Shown here piece by piece: positions 1-12,148 of a DNA stretch of 12,148 bases; position 1 is the stretch's first letter; the number at the start of each line of letters is the position of its first letter. This stretch comes from Temnopleurus reevesii (Eukaryota > Echinodermata > Echinoidea > Temnopleuroida > Temnopleuridae). The stretch lies in NCBI GenBank assembly GCA_036244855.1, contig BQKZ01002887.1:1571-13718 (forward strand), read 5' to 3'. A program made the position numbers and the translations under genes. The notes under the pieces were generated by a model. That model did not search any database and was not told where the DNA came from. It was given only the letters and a program-made list of their open reading frames with translations.

Positions 1-156
1 TGTCAGGAATAGGAGTTGGGACACCTCCAACAGTTCCTCTGTCAGGACTGGCAGTTGGGACACCTCCAACAGTTCCTCTGTCAGGACTGGCAGTTAGGAC
101 ACCTCCAACAGTTCCTCTGTCAGGACAGGCAGTTGGGACTCCTCCAACAGTTCCTC
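1..156 (+). repeat. Coding minisatellite, four copies of a 39-bp unit
   Basis: Units begin with TGTCAGGA at 1, 40, 79 and 118 and end in CAGTTCCTC. After 156 the sequence diverges. Copies 2 and 3 differ at about one base; copy 1 differs in a short stretch (AATAGGAGT for ACTGGCAGT). Because 39 is divisible by three, the unit stays in frame in the kinase gene and encodes 13-residue repeats such as VGTPPTVPLSGLA. The frame was fixed by the phase of the downstream splice junction (CG|A across 211/326), and it is open to the left edge. Copy number beyond the edge is unknown. Confidence 0.9.
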
Positions 157-1919
157 AGTCTGCTCAAGGGCCAGCATCTCACCGTGGTTCACCAAGATCA
201 ACTGCCTCACGGTAAGATCTTAAATTCTTTCATTAGCCACTTAAAATTAAGTATTCAAGAAGTGAAACATGAACTCAGTGATATAAAATGCCAATTAATT
301 CTTCTTTCCTAATTTCTCTCTTTAGATCTCCATCAGTGAATGCAGCTGCCCAGGCCTCCTTCGTCTGGGGCATGGGAGACCTCGAGTCCTTCCACCAAGG
401 CGGTGGTGACATCGAGCTCGGCAGTGGACTAAATGGAACCGTTCATCTCTTCCGCCATCGGGTAACCAACCATCCGATTGCCTTAAAGTACTTCGTGCTG
501 CCAAACGACACCCAGGAGATGACCTTGAAGGTTGGTTTTTCATTCGTGCTAGTATGTCAGGCTCTGACAATGAATATGAAAAGACTTAATTGTTCATGAA
601 AGACTATTAAAAAAAATAGTATTCAAAATTACACAAATAAACAAATAGTTTAATCACACCTGGTTCACCTGCAATATGAAATTCATTAAACAAAATATTG
701 ACAACATCAAACACTGTTATAAAGGATATAAATAGAGTTAATGTTATCATAGCTAATAATTTGATCACTCATCTATAAAAACAGGCAAGGCACATCCAGT
801 CGGAAGCATTCATTCTGGACAAGCTTGGTCGAGAAGATGGCTTCCAGACTTATCGTGGGTGTGTTGAGATCAGCGCAGGTACGATAGGCATCGCTATGGA
901 TTTCATCGGGGACCCGGTGACGGGAGAGACGTGGACACTCGGCCGTGCCTTGCGAGAGCTTTCTCTCAGCTCAACTGACTGGTAAGTATACCCTTCAGTC
1001 AATAAATCAATCACAAACAAACAAAAGAATCAACAAATAAAACAAAACATAGTTGTTAAGCTTGAATAAAAAGAACAATCTTATCATATTAATAATGGAT
1101 ATTATCCTATTTTGTGTTTCTTTCTCTTCTATCACAGGTTTCAGTTGGGCCTTGACATCGCTAAGGCGCTAGGTCAGATGCATGAGAAAGGATTTCTCAT
1201 GAATGACTTGAAGGAGGATAACGTCATGCTACAACCAACTCCATCTGGTCGTTGGCATGCACTGATTGTCGACTTCGGGCTCGCGTGTCCTCGAACGGAA
1301 CCATTCTCCTTCTCCTTCTCCAGCGAAGATAAGGAGAAATACCGTCGACGGGTATGTGATCATTGATCCTAATTTGATGATCTACATGTAATCTATTAAT
1401 GACTTTATTGATATAGGAAAAAAAGTAATCAAACATGAAGTGAAATCAATAATAATTTTGTCTTTAAAGTTTTATCATATTATCTGATTAGCAAGATAGA
1501 ATATTATGAAATTACTTCTATGACGAAAGATTGAAAATGAAGATTTCTAGCTAAACCGTTCCTAACATCGGCAAAGGTGAGTTCTCACAGTAATGTTTAT
1601 TTCATCTGCAATCTATTTGAAAATGGTGTTTAAATATCAAGTATCCTAAATTTCTTATCATCTTCGACATCAATCATTTTCCCCTTGATTTTCATTCCTA
1701 TAGGAGATCTACACTCATATCGCCCCAGAGTGTGCACTCGATGACGTAAACATCTCGGTTGAGAGCGATGTATTCCAGCTTGGACGACTTCTGACCTTGA
1801 TGGGAGGACTCACATCTAACCCAGACCTGATGGCCACCGGTAACATCTGCCGACAGAACTCACGTCTCTGTCGGCCAACCATCGAGGAAGTCGTTGACGA
1901 GTTGGAGAGGGTAATATGA
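1..1919 (+). CDS. Protein-kinase-like gene, five exons, 5'-partial, Pro/Thr-repeat N-terminus, non-RD catalytic loop
   Basis: Five exons join in one frame: <1-211, 326-530, 785-981, 1138-1351 and 1704-1919, with TGA at 1917-1919. All introns are GT...AG (donors gtaaga, gttggt, gtaagt, gtatgt) and intron phases match at every junction. The product is 346 residues, counted from the first complete codon at base 3. Residues 1-70 are Pro/Thr/Ser-rich with 13-residue repeats. The kinase fold follows: glycine loop GSGLNG (102-107), the VAIK-type lysine in IALKYF (K124), helix-C glutamate in QSEAF (E145), catalytic loop LMNDLKEDN (D227, K229, N232), DFG (249-251), APE (282-284), the F-helix aspartate in ESDVFQLG, and the late arginine in CRPTIEEV. 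The set suggests an active enzyme phosphorylating Ser/Thr or Tyr, but HRD is replaced by MND, so it is a non-RD kinase. Substrate and subfamily are not recognised. The upstream part lies off the left edge. The donor-like AGG|GTAATA just before the stop leaves a further exon possible. Confidence 0.85.
1303..1322 (+). repeat. Hexanucleotide repeat in the kinase activation segment
   Basis: A short CTCCTT-type repeat encodes alternating Phe and Ser (residues about 260-266, PFSFSFSS) between DFG and APE. It lies in kinase exon 4, inside the segment that usually carries activating phosphorylation sites. This is a simple replication-slippage-prone tract. Confidence 0.7.
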
Positions 1920-2825
1920 GTAGATACTGTATTCGAAAAGATATTAAACCACGCTTTGCATTGAAAGCAAAGAAAAAACCAAAACAAATCAAAGGATAAA
2001 ACAATCTATTCTAATCTATCATATTAAATCTAGATAGTTTTCCTTATTTCCTAATTGATGAATTAATCACAAGTGAAAAATACAAACTGGTGATATGTCT
2101 TTTTGAAGTAAAATATAAATCAAATTTGTTGATTCTTAGGGCTTGAGTAATCTATTCAATGTAGGCAATAGAATAAGAAATAATAAACATCTGCTTCCAG
2201 TATGAAATCTGGAATACAAATCATATTTCACAAGCTAAAATGCATTTCATTTGCGCTTCCCAAATATTAGCAACAAATGCAGAATTAATCCTGAATGCAA
2301 AATACCTTTGCATATAGACAACATGAACGTGAATATAATGGGTAACAAAATTAATTTACTTTGTAATAAGCAAAATAACTTTGAACAAATCAAAAATTGG
2401 TAATCATTTGTTGCTGAGAAAAATAATGTTGGTTTAATATATTTTCGCAACACAGTGTCGGGTGAGTATTGTAAATATTTCTGTCATTTCTATTTTCCTA
2501 ACGGGATTGTAAATAATCAAAATTTCCCAGTTGACTGGAAGAAATGTGACTAAATATCAAATGAGCAGAGAAATGTTGATAACAAATAGAATCGGATAAG
2601 AATGAATTCATATAGACACAAGCAATGCATTTTAACACCTCAACTGATATTCTAATAGATATGTATTCCTGAATGTCAATGTAGCGAAGCCTTATAGTTT
2701 GGGGATTTGTCATTTGAAATTGAAAGAAATTTTCGTTACTGGTACACTGCAACAAAAACTTTCACTATCAATATAAGAAAAACAATCTGCTCACATTAAT
2801 TCAAGTCACGTGGATTAAATTAGAC
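1920..2825. other. Intergenic region downstream of the kinase gene
   Basis: AT-rich sequence with no ORF that looks coding. It presumably begins with the 3' UTR of the kinase gene; an ATTAAA at about 1943 is a possible but weak poly(A) signal. The last ~80 bases (from about 2744) are related to the spacers found after units 6 and 7 of the tandem array that follows. Confidence 0.5.
2744..2825 (+). repeat. Second spacer type of the array, copy upstream of unit 1
   Basis: This stretch starts with ACACTGCAACAAAAAC and ends in AATTCAAGTCACGTGGATT before the first core. It resembles the spacers after unit 6 (about 4087-4173, ACACAGTGACATAACCG) and after unit 7 (about 4347-4423, ACACTGTGACGCAAACC, then AATTCAAGTCTCATGAATT). 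In all three the ACAC-GTGAC-like motif begins 77-87 bp before the next core. The similarity is seen by eye and is imperfect. Confidence 0.6.
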
Positions 2826-4434
2826 GGAGATGGAATAATTGGTATTAGACCAAAGGTAGTCCATCACGGTACAGAGCGGGGAGGGGCTCTGTGCATTTAA
2901 CAAAAAACAGTTTTGTATTTTGGTGATATACCCTATATCAGGTTTAACAAAATAGATAACATTCTTTTATCAAACCCTTTAGCTGGGACCTAGGAACATT
3001 TTGAAAAGTGAAAGGTCTGAAAGCCAAGGCAATGAGATATGGAGATGGAATAATTGGTATTAGACCAAAGGTAGTCCATCACCGTACAGAGTGGGGAGGG
3101 GCTCTGTGCATTACAAAACCAATTTTTGTACCTTGTTCTCAACAGTTTTCAGTGTAATACCCTTTATCAGGGTTTACAAAATTGATAACATTCTTTTATC
3201 ACACCCTCTAGCAGGGACTGCAGAACATCTTGAAAAGTAGATGGTCTGAAAGCCAAGGTAATGTAATACGGAGATGGAATAATTGGTATTAGACCAAAGG
3301 TAGTCCATCATGGTAAAGAGCAGGGAGGGGCTCTGTACATTACAAAATCAATTTTTGGAATTTTGTTCTCAACAGTTTTTGCTATAATACCCTTTCTCGT
3401 GCTTAATAACAATTTATAAAGTTCTTTTATCAGGGACCGCAGAATATCTTGAAAAGTGGATGGTCTGAAAGCCAAGGTAATGTAATACGGAGATGGAATA
3501 ATTGGTATTAGACCAAAGGTAGTCCATCATGGTAAGACCAGGGAGGGGCTCTGTGCATTACAAAAAAAAAAGTTTTGTATTTTGTTCTCAACAGTTTTCA
3601 GTTCAATAACCTTTCTCATGCTTAACAATCATTGATACCATTCTTTTATCACACCCTTCAGCAGGAACAGTGGAACTTCACGAAAAGTGGAAGGTCTGAA
3701 AGTAGAGGTAATGTAATACGGAGATGGAATAATTGGCATTAGACCAATGGTAGTCCATCACGGGACAGAGCAGGGTGGGGCTCTGTGTATCAAAAAGACA
3801 ATGTTATAAAATGATTTTTGGTGTAATAACCTTTCTCATGCTTGATAATAGATAAAGTTTTCTTATCAATCCCTTTAGCAGGAACATCTTGAAAAGTGGA
3901 AGGTCTGAAAACCTAGGTAATGTAATACTGAGATTGTAATTGTTAATAATTGTTATTAGTCCAATGGTAGTCCATCACGGTACAGAGTGGGGAGGGGCTC
4001 TATGTATGAAAAACAAATGTTCTGTATCTTGTGAAACAGCTTCGTTCGATGAGCTCTATTCCATTAATGATCCTTTCATTTATGTCACACAGTGACATAA
4101 CCGCCAATAGTTCAGACAAAAGTAAAATATCAACAAAATGTTGCTCATATAAAAGTCAAATATAAAATTGAAAGGAGATGAAATAATTGGTATTAGACCG
4201 TTGGTAGTCCATCACAGTACAGAGCGGGGTGGGGCTCTGTGCATTACAAAAAAATAATAATTGAGAAATGAAATCAAAATAAACAAATAAACTTTTTTCC
4301 AGGTGAACCAATGTTTTCGTTGTGTATTCCTTTATGTACCACATAGACACTGTGACGCAAACCTTCACAAAGACAGAAAACAATAAAATGTTCATAATTC
4401 AAGTCTCATGAATTAGATTAGAAGGTGGAATAAT
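2826..4434 (+). repeat. Tandem array of seven ~210-245 bp units with a conserved ~75-bp core, plus a truncated eighth
   Basis: Cores begin near GGAGATGGAATAATTGG at 2826, 3041, 3270, 3489, 3720, 3930 (diverged start) and 4174. A stub, GGTGGAATAAT, lies at 4424-4434. Unit lengths are 215, 229, 219, 231, 210 and 244 bp. Every core carries GGTAGTCCATCA then a G-rich tract and GGGGCTCT. In units 1, 2, 5 and 7 the arms ACAGAGC/GCTCTGT can pair around the G-rich loop (G-U in unit 2). GATGGA near the core start can pair with TCCATC. Units 1-5 share one spacer type; units 6 and 7 have another, yet keep the core. The direction is arbitrary and no family is recognised. It may be a satellite, part of a mobile element, or a small-RNA gene cluster. 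Confidence 0.9.
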
Positions 4435-4728
4435 ATTTTATACCCCCCTCCCCCTTCAGTTTAGAGGCAATTCATTGGGCACATATCCTATGAAGTGATA
4501 GAACAAAATATTTACTGTGCTTTCTTACTTCATTCCAAAAATTTTTGTGTAATTGTTGCGACCATTTAAAATGTATGTGACATTTAATGTAAGGCCCAAG
4601 TCACATTCTGTTGATTTTAGCAAATTCACTGAATTTGAGAGCTATTTTCATACCTCCAAATGTTATTTTCACGTTTTACATGATCATTGCACACAAGTCA
4701 ATGGCACTTTAATGGGTGAAAATCATTG

Positions 4729-4795
4729 TCATACACTTTGCGGAAATAAAGCCCCAGGAAGAATTTCAGGTTATAGAGTATCCAAGTACAATGAC
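4729..4795 (+). repeat. Diverged dispersed repeat, copy 1 of 2
   Basis: It shares CATA[CT]ACTTT[GC]CGGAAATAAA, then GAATTT(C)CAGGTTATA, with about 5690-5760 on the same strand. The match is interrupted by small indels. The full boundaries are not clear. Confidence 0.45.
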
Positions 4796-5689
4796 AAGCC
4801 TTGGATCACACAATGATTCAACAGGACTTTGTGTCCAGTCGAGTCCTCTGTGATCTGATTAAATGCCCCCTGAACATAGAGATGAGCATATCAATGATCA
4901 CAGATGACTCAAATGGACTAAGAATCATGATGAATCAGGGTGATTTAGCGCATATAATGTGACTGGGGGGCAACAAAAAGGTTGCAAAAATTGCAAAGAC
5001 CAATTTGGGAAGGGGGTTATTCTCGGCTAAAAAATAAAATGCATACAATAAAGGCACATCAAAAGCATAGCATTTTATTCATATTGAATTAGAAATATAT
5101 TTTAATTCACCTTCACATAAAATAAAACCGAAACATAGAAAATGAGAGTGTGGACCATTTCCTAGCACCAGAACTAAAGGGTAAAATTCATAAATTCTTT
5201 CGTTTAACAGATCCAATAATAATTATGTTTTTATTTCTTTGAAATTATGAAAGAATGGAGTACATTTCAATGTTTCAAAATCTGTACTTTTATTCATGAA
5301 TATCCTGTTTAATACATCCAAATAATAAGACAAATTTTGATGGGATATTGCTAATATAATATATCTTTACCTTGAAGCACTGATTGTGAATATCCATATT
5401 CAAAACCTTTACTGTCAACATTCAAAAGCATGTAAAAGTCATCTTTCTCATGGCACATGCAAATGAGGTGTAATCATTAAATATGAGTTCATGAACAACT
5501 TCATATATATGATTGGGTTAAGGGGTTAAGCTCAACTTTGATAATAAATGTGGCAAGTATTAATCCCATGGACCAGCGTAAGAGCCTGTCTGCCTTCAAA
5601 CGTTTTCAAGCATTATGGAATAGACTAGTTCGTGTAACAGACTGTTCATGTATAGTATTTTGAGAAATTACTACGGAATAAAAGCAACA

Positions 5690-5760
5690 TATCATATACT
5701 TTCCGGAAATAAAAGAAAAATCTAGAATTTCCAGGTTATAAAATGATCTGTGAACTTGAA
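5690..5760 (+). repeat. Diverged dispersed repeat, copy 2 of 2
   Basis: Counterpart of 4729-4795, in the same orientation. The similarity fades on both sides, so this is an old duplication or a shared low-copy transposon fragment. Confidence 0.45.
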
Positions 5761-6834
5761 AAGAACAGCTCATAATTTTGATCAAAAAAAAAGAAGAAGA
5801 AAAGATTCTATCAAAGGTATTACTGATAATCTTGTATTAACTACCACATCTATCGGAAGAAACATGAAGAGTCTTGATTATTCATTTACTGAAGTCAACA
5901 AACGCTAATAACTAAGTAAAGACAATTCAGTAAATAATATAGAGATGCTATTACCATAGATATGTTGCCCGTGAAATGTAATCCCCATACGAATTCTGAT
6001 GACCTATCTTTATGGTTTGAATTTATCCCAAATATCTATTCATTTCTATTTGAGAAATGCCATGTCAAATGCAAAAGAAGCAAAATTTGTTCTACTAACA
6101 TAGCAGTGAGTGCCCAAAAAAAAATTTGCATGAAGCATTATATAAATTTGAGAATGATAAATTACTGTAGTGTTATCAAATAGAGTGAAGAATCCACAAT
6201 GGTTGGAATTTCTGTTATACATTACTGGTATAATGATACTTTCAAAGATATAAAGCATCATGAATATGGAGAAAGATCCTCTCCCAATCGAATGAATATT
6301 GGTGCCAAACCAATATACAGTACCAAATTGAACCTCTCCTTCCAATATACTATAGAAATAAATCTTTCAATGAAAGGAACAAATTATTTCAATTTAAAGG
6401 TACATCTTAAGCATAGTAATAAATTTCAATGGTTAAATATATATATTTACATGCCCACATAATACATTTATACCAATAAAGTAACTGCAGAAAGCTTCTA
6501 TAACAATGAATACAGACTCTTTTAGAGATATTTTTCACATAGTTAGATTTTATCTGGAGCAAGACAATTATTTTCACTCCAGGGGTCTATTTGTTCTCAG
6601 ACAACATCAAAAAGTTGGCAGTCAGTAAGTAATAATATTATGTTAATACTGTAAAACATATTACTTTGAACAATCTGATAAAGCACAGTAACACATTAAA
6701 ATCACCACCCTTATCCAGAAGATCTAATAACCCTATAAAAGAAACAGGTTTATAAGTCATTCAGCCAGGTTATTATAATTTTCAAGCTTTTTTTTCAATA
6801 TGAGTTGGCTTCAAAATGTGAAAAACTAGCTTTA

Positions 6835-7020
6835 AGGCCCGGCCCGGGCACACCAAACACGGCATGGCATCATGGCAAGGTATTAACACAATGTCTCCCC
6901 TAAGATTGGCCAATTATTAAACATCATTTGTGCATAAGAGAGCGCGCTGGACAATAACAACCCAGATAGCGCGTATATATCATGCCGTTATGCCATGCCG
7001 TGTTTTGTGTGCTGGGGCCT
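6835..7020. mobile_element. Harbinger-like MITE, 186 bp, with terminal inverted repeats and TTA duplication
   Basis: The left end (6835 to about 6876) starts AGGCCCGGCCCGGGCACAC. The right end, read on the minus strand from 7020, starts AGGCCCCAGCACACA. Both then continue with AAACACGGCATGGCAT. The left end has about 6 extra bases. TTA flanks the element on both sides (6832-6834 and 7021-7023), the target duplication size and sequence known for PIF/Harbinger transposons. The interior has no coding capacity, so it is a non-autonomous element. Superfamily assignment rests only on the duplication and the general end style. Confidence 0.75.
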
Positions 7021-7023
7021 TTA

Positions 7024-7912
7024 CAGTTGGCAATTTCACAAAAGCGTCATGTCTGTTAACACCAATTTCATGACAACTACAGTGTATCAATTGAAATTCA
7101 TTTAAATTTAATAAGTGTGTTAACAGATACAGTTCGTTTCGCATATATTGAACTTAAATCAATAGTTGTTAAGAAATTTGTGCAATATACTTGTTACCAA
7201 ACCATGGCACTTTCGTGGAATTGGTCAGTGAGCAGTATTGGTTGTAGGAAAGCTTTCTGCAGTTTAACATTTACTACCTAATCTACAGCCTATCCCAATA
7301 AAATGGAAGAGAACTTTAAGCTTTGAAGCAATTCAGGTTTCTGGCGACAGTATAATATTGGAATTGGACAATGAAGATATTGTACAATTTTGTTCGTCAA
7401 AAGGTATATTCTCTCCATTCCTTAATCAAAGTTTGAAATGATACAGATATGTCAAATTCGAGCCATGTATTCAGTGAGGGACTATTGTTGAGCAGGTATA
7501 AGCATGTGTGCCAAAATTCTTTGTCTAAGCTTGACACTTTCAATACAATGTTTCGATATCTGACTGCGTTCAATTGGGAAACTTGTGATGACTTTTGCAA
7601 AGAGGATTCATTAACTTTGCAAAGATTATTGCGAACACACTGGCCAAATATGACATTGATTTTACAAAGGGGTTTGATCGTGGTCAAATTTTGCAAGAGA
7701 GACCATGATCAACCCCCTTCTTGAACCATCTTGAGAATGTAATCACAAATTTTTCGGTTGACCAGATTATATTGCAAGAAAAATGTATAGTCTCTAGCGC
7801 TTAATTCAGATGTTGTACTGGAGTATCAATAACAATTCATAATCTCCTACAATACAACTGTGAGAAAAGATGGGAAATTTTAGGGGCTATAACTAGTCAC
7901 AAGTCTTCCTAA
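7024..7912. other. Intergenic region between the MITE and the membralin 3' end
   Basis: No supported gene. Overlapping open frames on both strands at about 7397-7724 show no recognisable domain or splice context and are not called. Some of the right-hand end may be membralin 3' UTR. Confidence 0.4.
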
Positions 7913-7918
7913 TTTATT
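7913..7918 (-). promoter_or_regulatory. Possible membralin poly(A) signal (AATAAA)
   Basis: TTTATT on the plus strand reads AATAAA on the minus strand, about 30 bases after the membralin stop codon. If used, the 3' UTR would be very short. Such a hexamer is common by chance in AT-rich DNA, so a more distal site is equally possible. Confidence 0.3.
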
Positions 7919-7947
7919 GGGATTGGCTATCTATACATCAGCAAATA

Positions 7948-11745
<3,798 letters not shown>

Positions 11746-11803
11746 CCACCTGTGCTGAGCATCCTTGAATTGGCATGCGTATAGCTAATTAGCATAATCT
11801 GTG

Positions 11804-11882
11804 ATTTATTTATTTATTTATTGATCAATATTTTAGCAGGATGCCCTCTCAACAAGATGTTGGTATCACGAGGGGTCCTGCA
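11804..11882 (-). mobile_element. Retroelement 3' tail with hairpin and (AAAT)n, minus strand
   Basis: On the minus strand the sequence reads GCAGGACCCCTC..., then a complementary GAGAGGGCATCCTGC, then a short spacer and AATAAATAAATAAAT. GCAGGA (11836-11841) pairs with TCCTGC (11876-11881). A stem-loop followed by a tetranucleotide tail is a common 3' end of non-LTR retroelements and their SINEs. No coding sequence is visible, so the family is uncertain. Confidence 0.5.
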
Positions 11883-12148
11883 TGATAAAAAGTACATGAA
11901 CATATACAGTAACAAGACTCAACAGTGTCATACATGTCATACATGGAGAACTCCTCATTCACTTTGTATATAGATTTATTGAAAATGGATCAAAATCACA
12001 TTTCAAATGAGGAATCAACACCGTTCTTTCTGGAATGCTTGCAGAATTGATGTGGCTATAATATATTTAACCGAAGAAACAACATTTTGTCTACTTTTCT
12101 GGAAAAAGAGGAAAATGTGAAATTTTGTGTACAAAGCGAATGGAGAGT

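Larger units (their letters stand above)
4435..6831. other. Intergenic AT-rich region without a supported gene
   Basis: Nearly 2.4 kb of AT-rich sequence. Short open frames occur (for example 4553-4816, 5962-6183 and 6199-6462 on the plus strand), but their composition is lysine-, asparagine- and histidine-rich, they lack recognisable domains, and they are the length expected by chance. A diverged repeat pair (4729-4795 and 5690-5760) is the only structure I noticed. Confidence 0.5.

Noticed and set aside
16..312. Plus-strand open frame with Gln/Leu-rich repeats (GHLQQFLCQDWQL)
   Set aside because: It is open only because the 39-bp unit is a multiple of three. The splice phase to the kinase exon requires the frame one step over, and this frame runs on into the intron.
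322..570. Antisense open frame over kinase exon 2
   Set aside because: Shadow of a real, GC-richer coding exon whose plus-strand translation has kinase motifs.
1224..1436. Antisense open frame over kinase exon 4
   Set aside because: Shadow of the exon with the catalytic loop and DFG; it also runs through the splice site.
2826..4250. Tandem spliced-leader RNA genes (mini-exon ending AAAG before GTAGTC, hairpin, Sm-like site)
   Set aside because: The Sm-like site is clear in only one unit, the hairpin is broken in another, and spliced-leader trans-splicing is not known in sea urchins. Kept only as a remote alternative.
4156..4395. Minus-strand open frame through array unit 7 (contains VMDYQRSNTNYF)
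   Set aside because: The frame is not kept through the other units, and the spacers break it. It is the reverse complement of the repeat core.
2826..4434. CRISPR array
   Set aside because: The genome is a eukaryote's, and the repeats are ~75-bp cores with related ~140-170-bp spacers rather than short repeats with unique spacers.
4553..4816. Plus-strand 87-residue open frame
   Set aside because: No domain, signal or splice context. It overlaps a diverged repeat, and its length is not unusual for chance.
7397..7724. Overlapping open frames on both strands
   Set aside because: No recognisable motif in either strand; about 90-100 codons is compatible with chance, and no intron phases link them to neighbours.

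Overview
This is a eukaryotic, AT-rich, intron-containing animal genome window. GC-richer exons with GT/AG splice sites sit in AT-rich introns and spacers full of transposon debris. One gene is recognisable as a close homologue of animal membralin. The repeat vocabulary looks like an echinoderm, most likely a sea urchin: LINE 3' tails ending in (ATT)n, a 'CTCTGCGCCTC' 3'-UTR motif, and an 'AAAGGGGAATTACACCC' type repeat. The species assignment is inference from recalled repeat style and from the membralin sequence, not a database match.

Layout. (1) Positions 1-1919, plus strand: the 3' part of a protein-kinase-like gene in five exons. The first visible exon is a Pro/Thr-rich 39-bp minisatellite (13-residue repeats) running off the left edge. 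It is spliced to a complete kinase domain with an unusual MND in place of HRD. (2) Positions 1920-7947: about 6 kb with no gene I can support. It holds a striking tandem array of seven ~210-245 bp units plus a stub (2826-4434), each with a strongly conserved ~75-bp core, and a 186-bp Harbinger-like MITE with a TTA target-site duplication (6835-7020). (3) Positions 7948-11584, minus strand: the last four coding exons of membralin (TMEM259). Its transmembrane C-terminal core is conserved and is followed by a long N/Q/S/T-rich low-complexity tail. Its introns carry two LINE 3' ends in opposite orientation, a near-perfect 55-nt hairpin and a palindromic MITE-like repeat. (4) Positions 11585-12148: membralin intron with an interspersed repeat and a minus-strand retroelement tail; the upstream exons lie off the right edge.

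The two genes are convergent (tail to tail) and nothing suggests a shared pathway. The kinase is a signalling-type protein of unknown substrate. Membralin is an ER membrane protein of the ER-associated degradation machinery in vertebrates. The best candidates for something undescribed are the tandem array with its conserved hairpin-bearing core and upstream motif, and the repeat-bearing non-canonical kinase.
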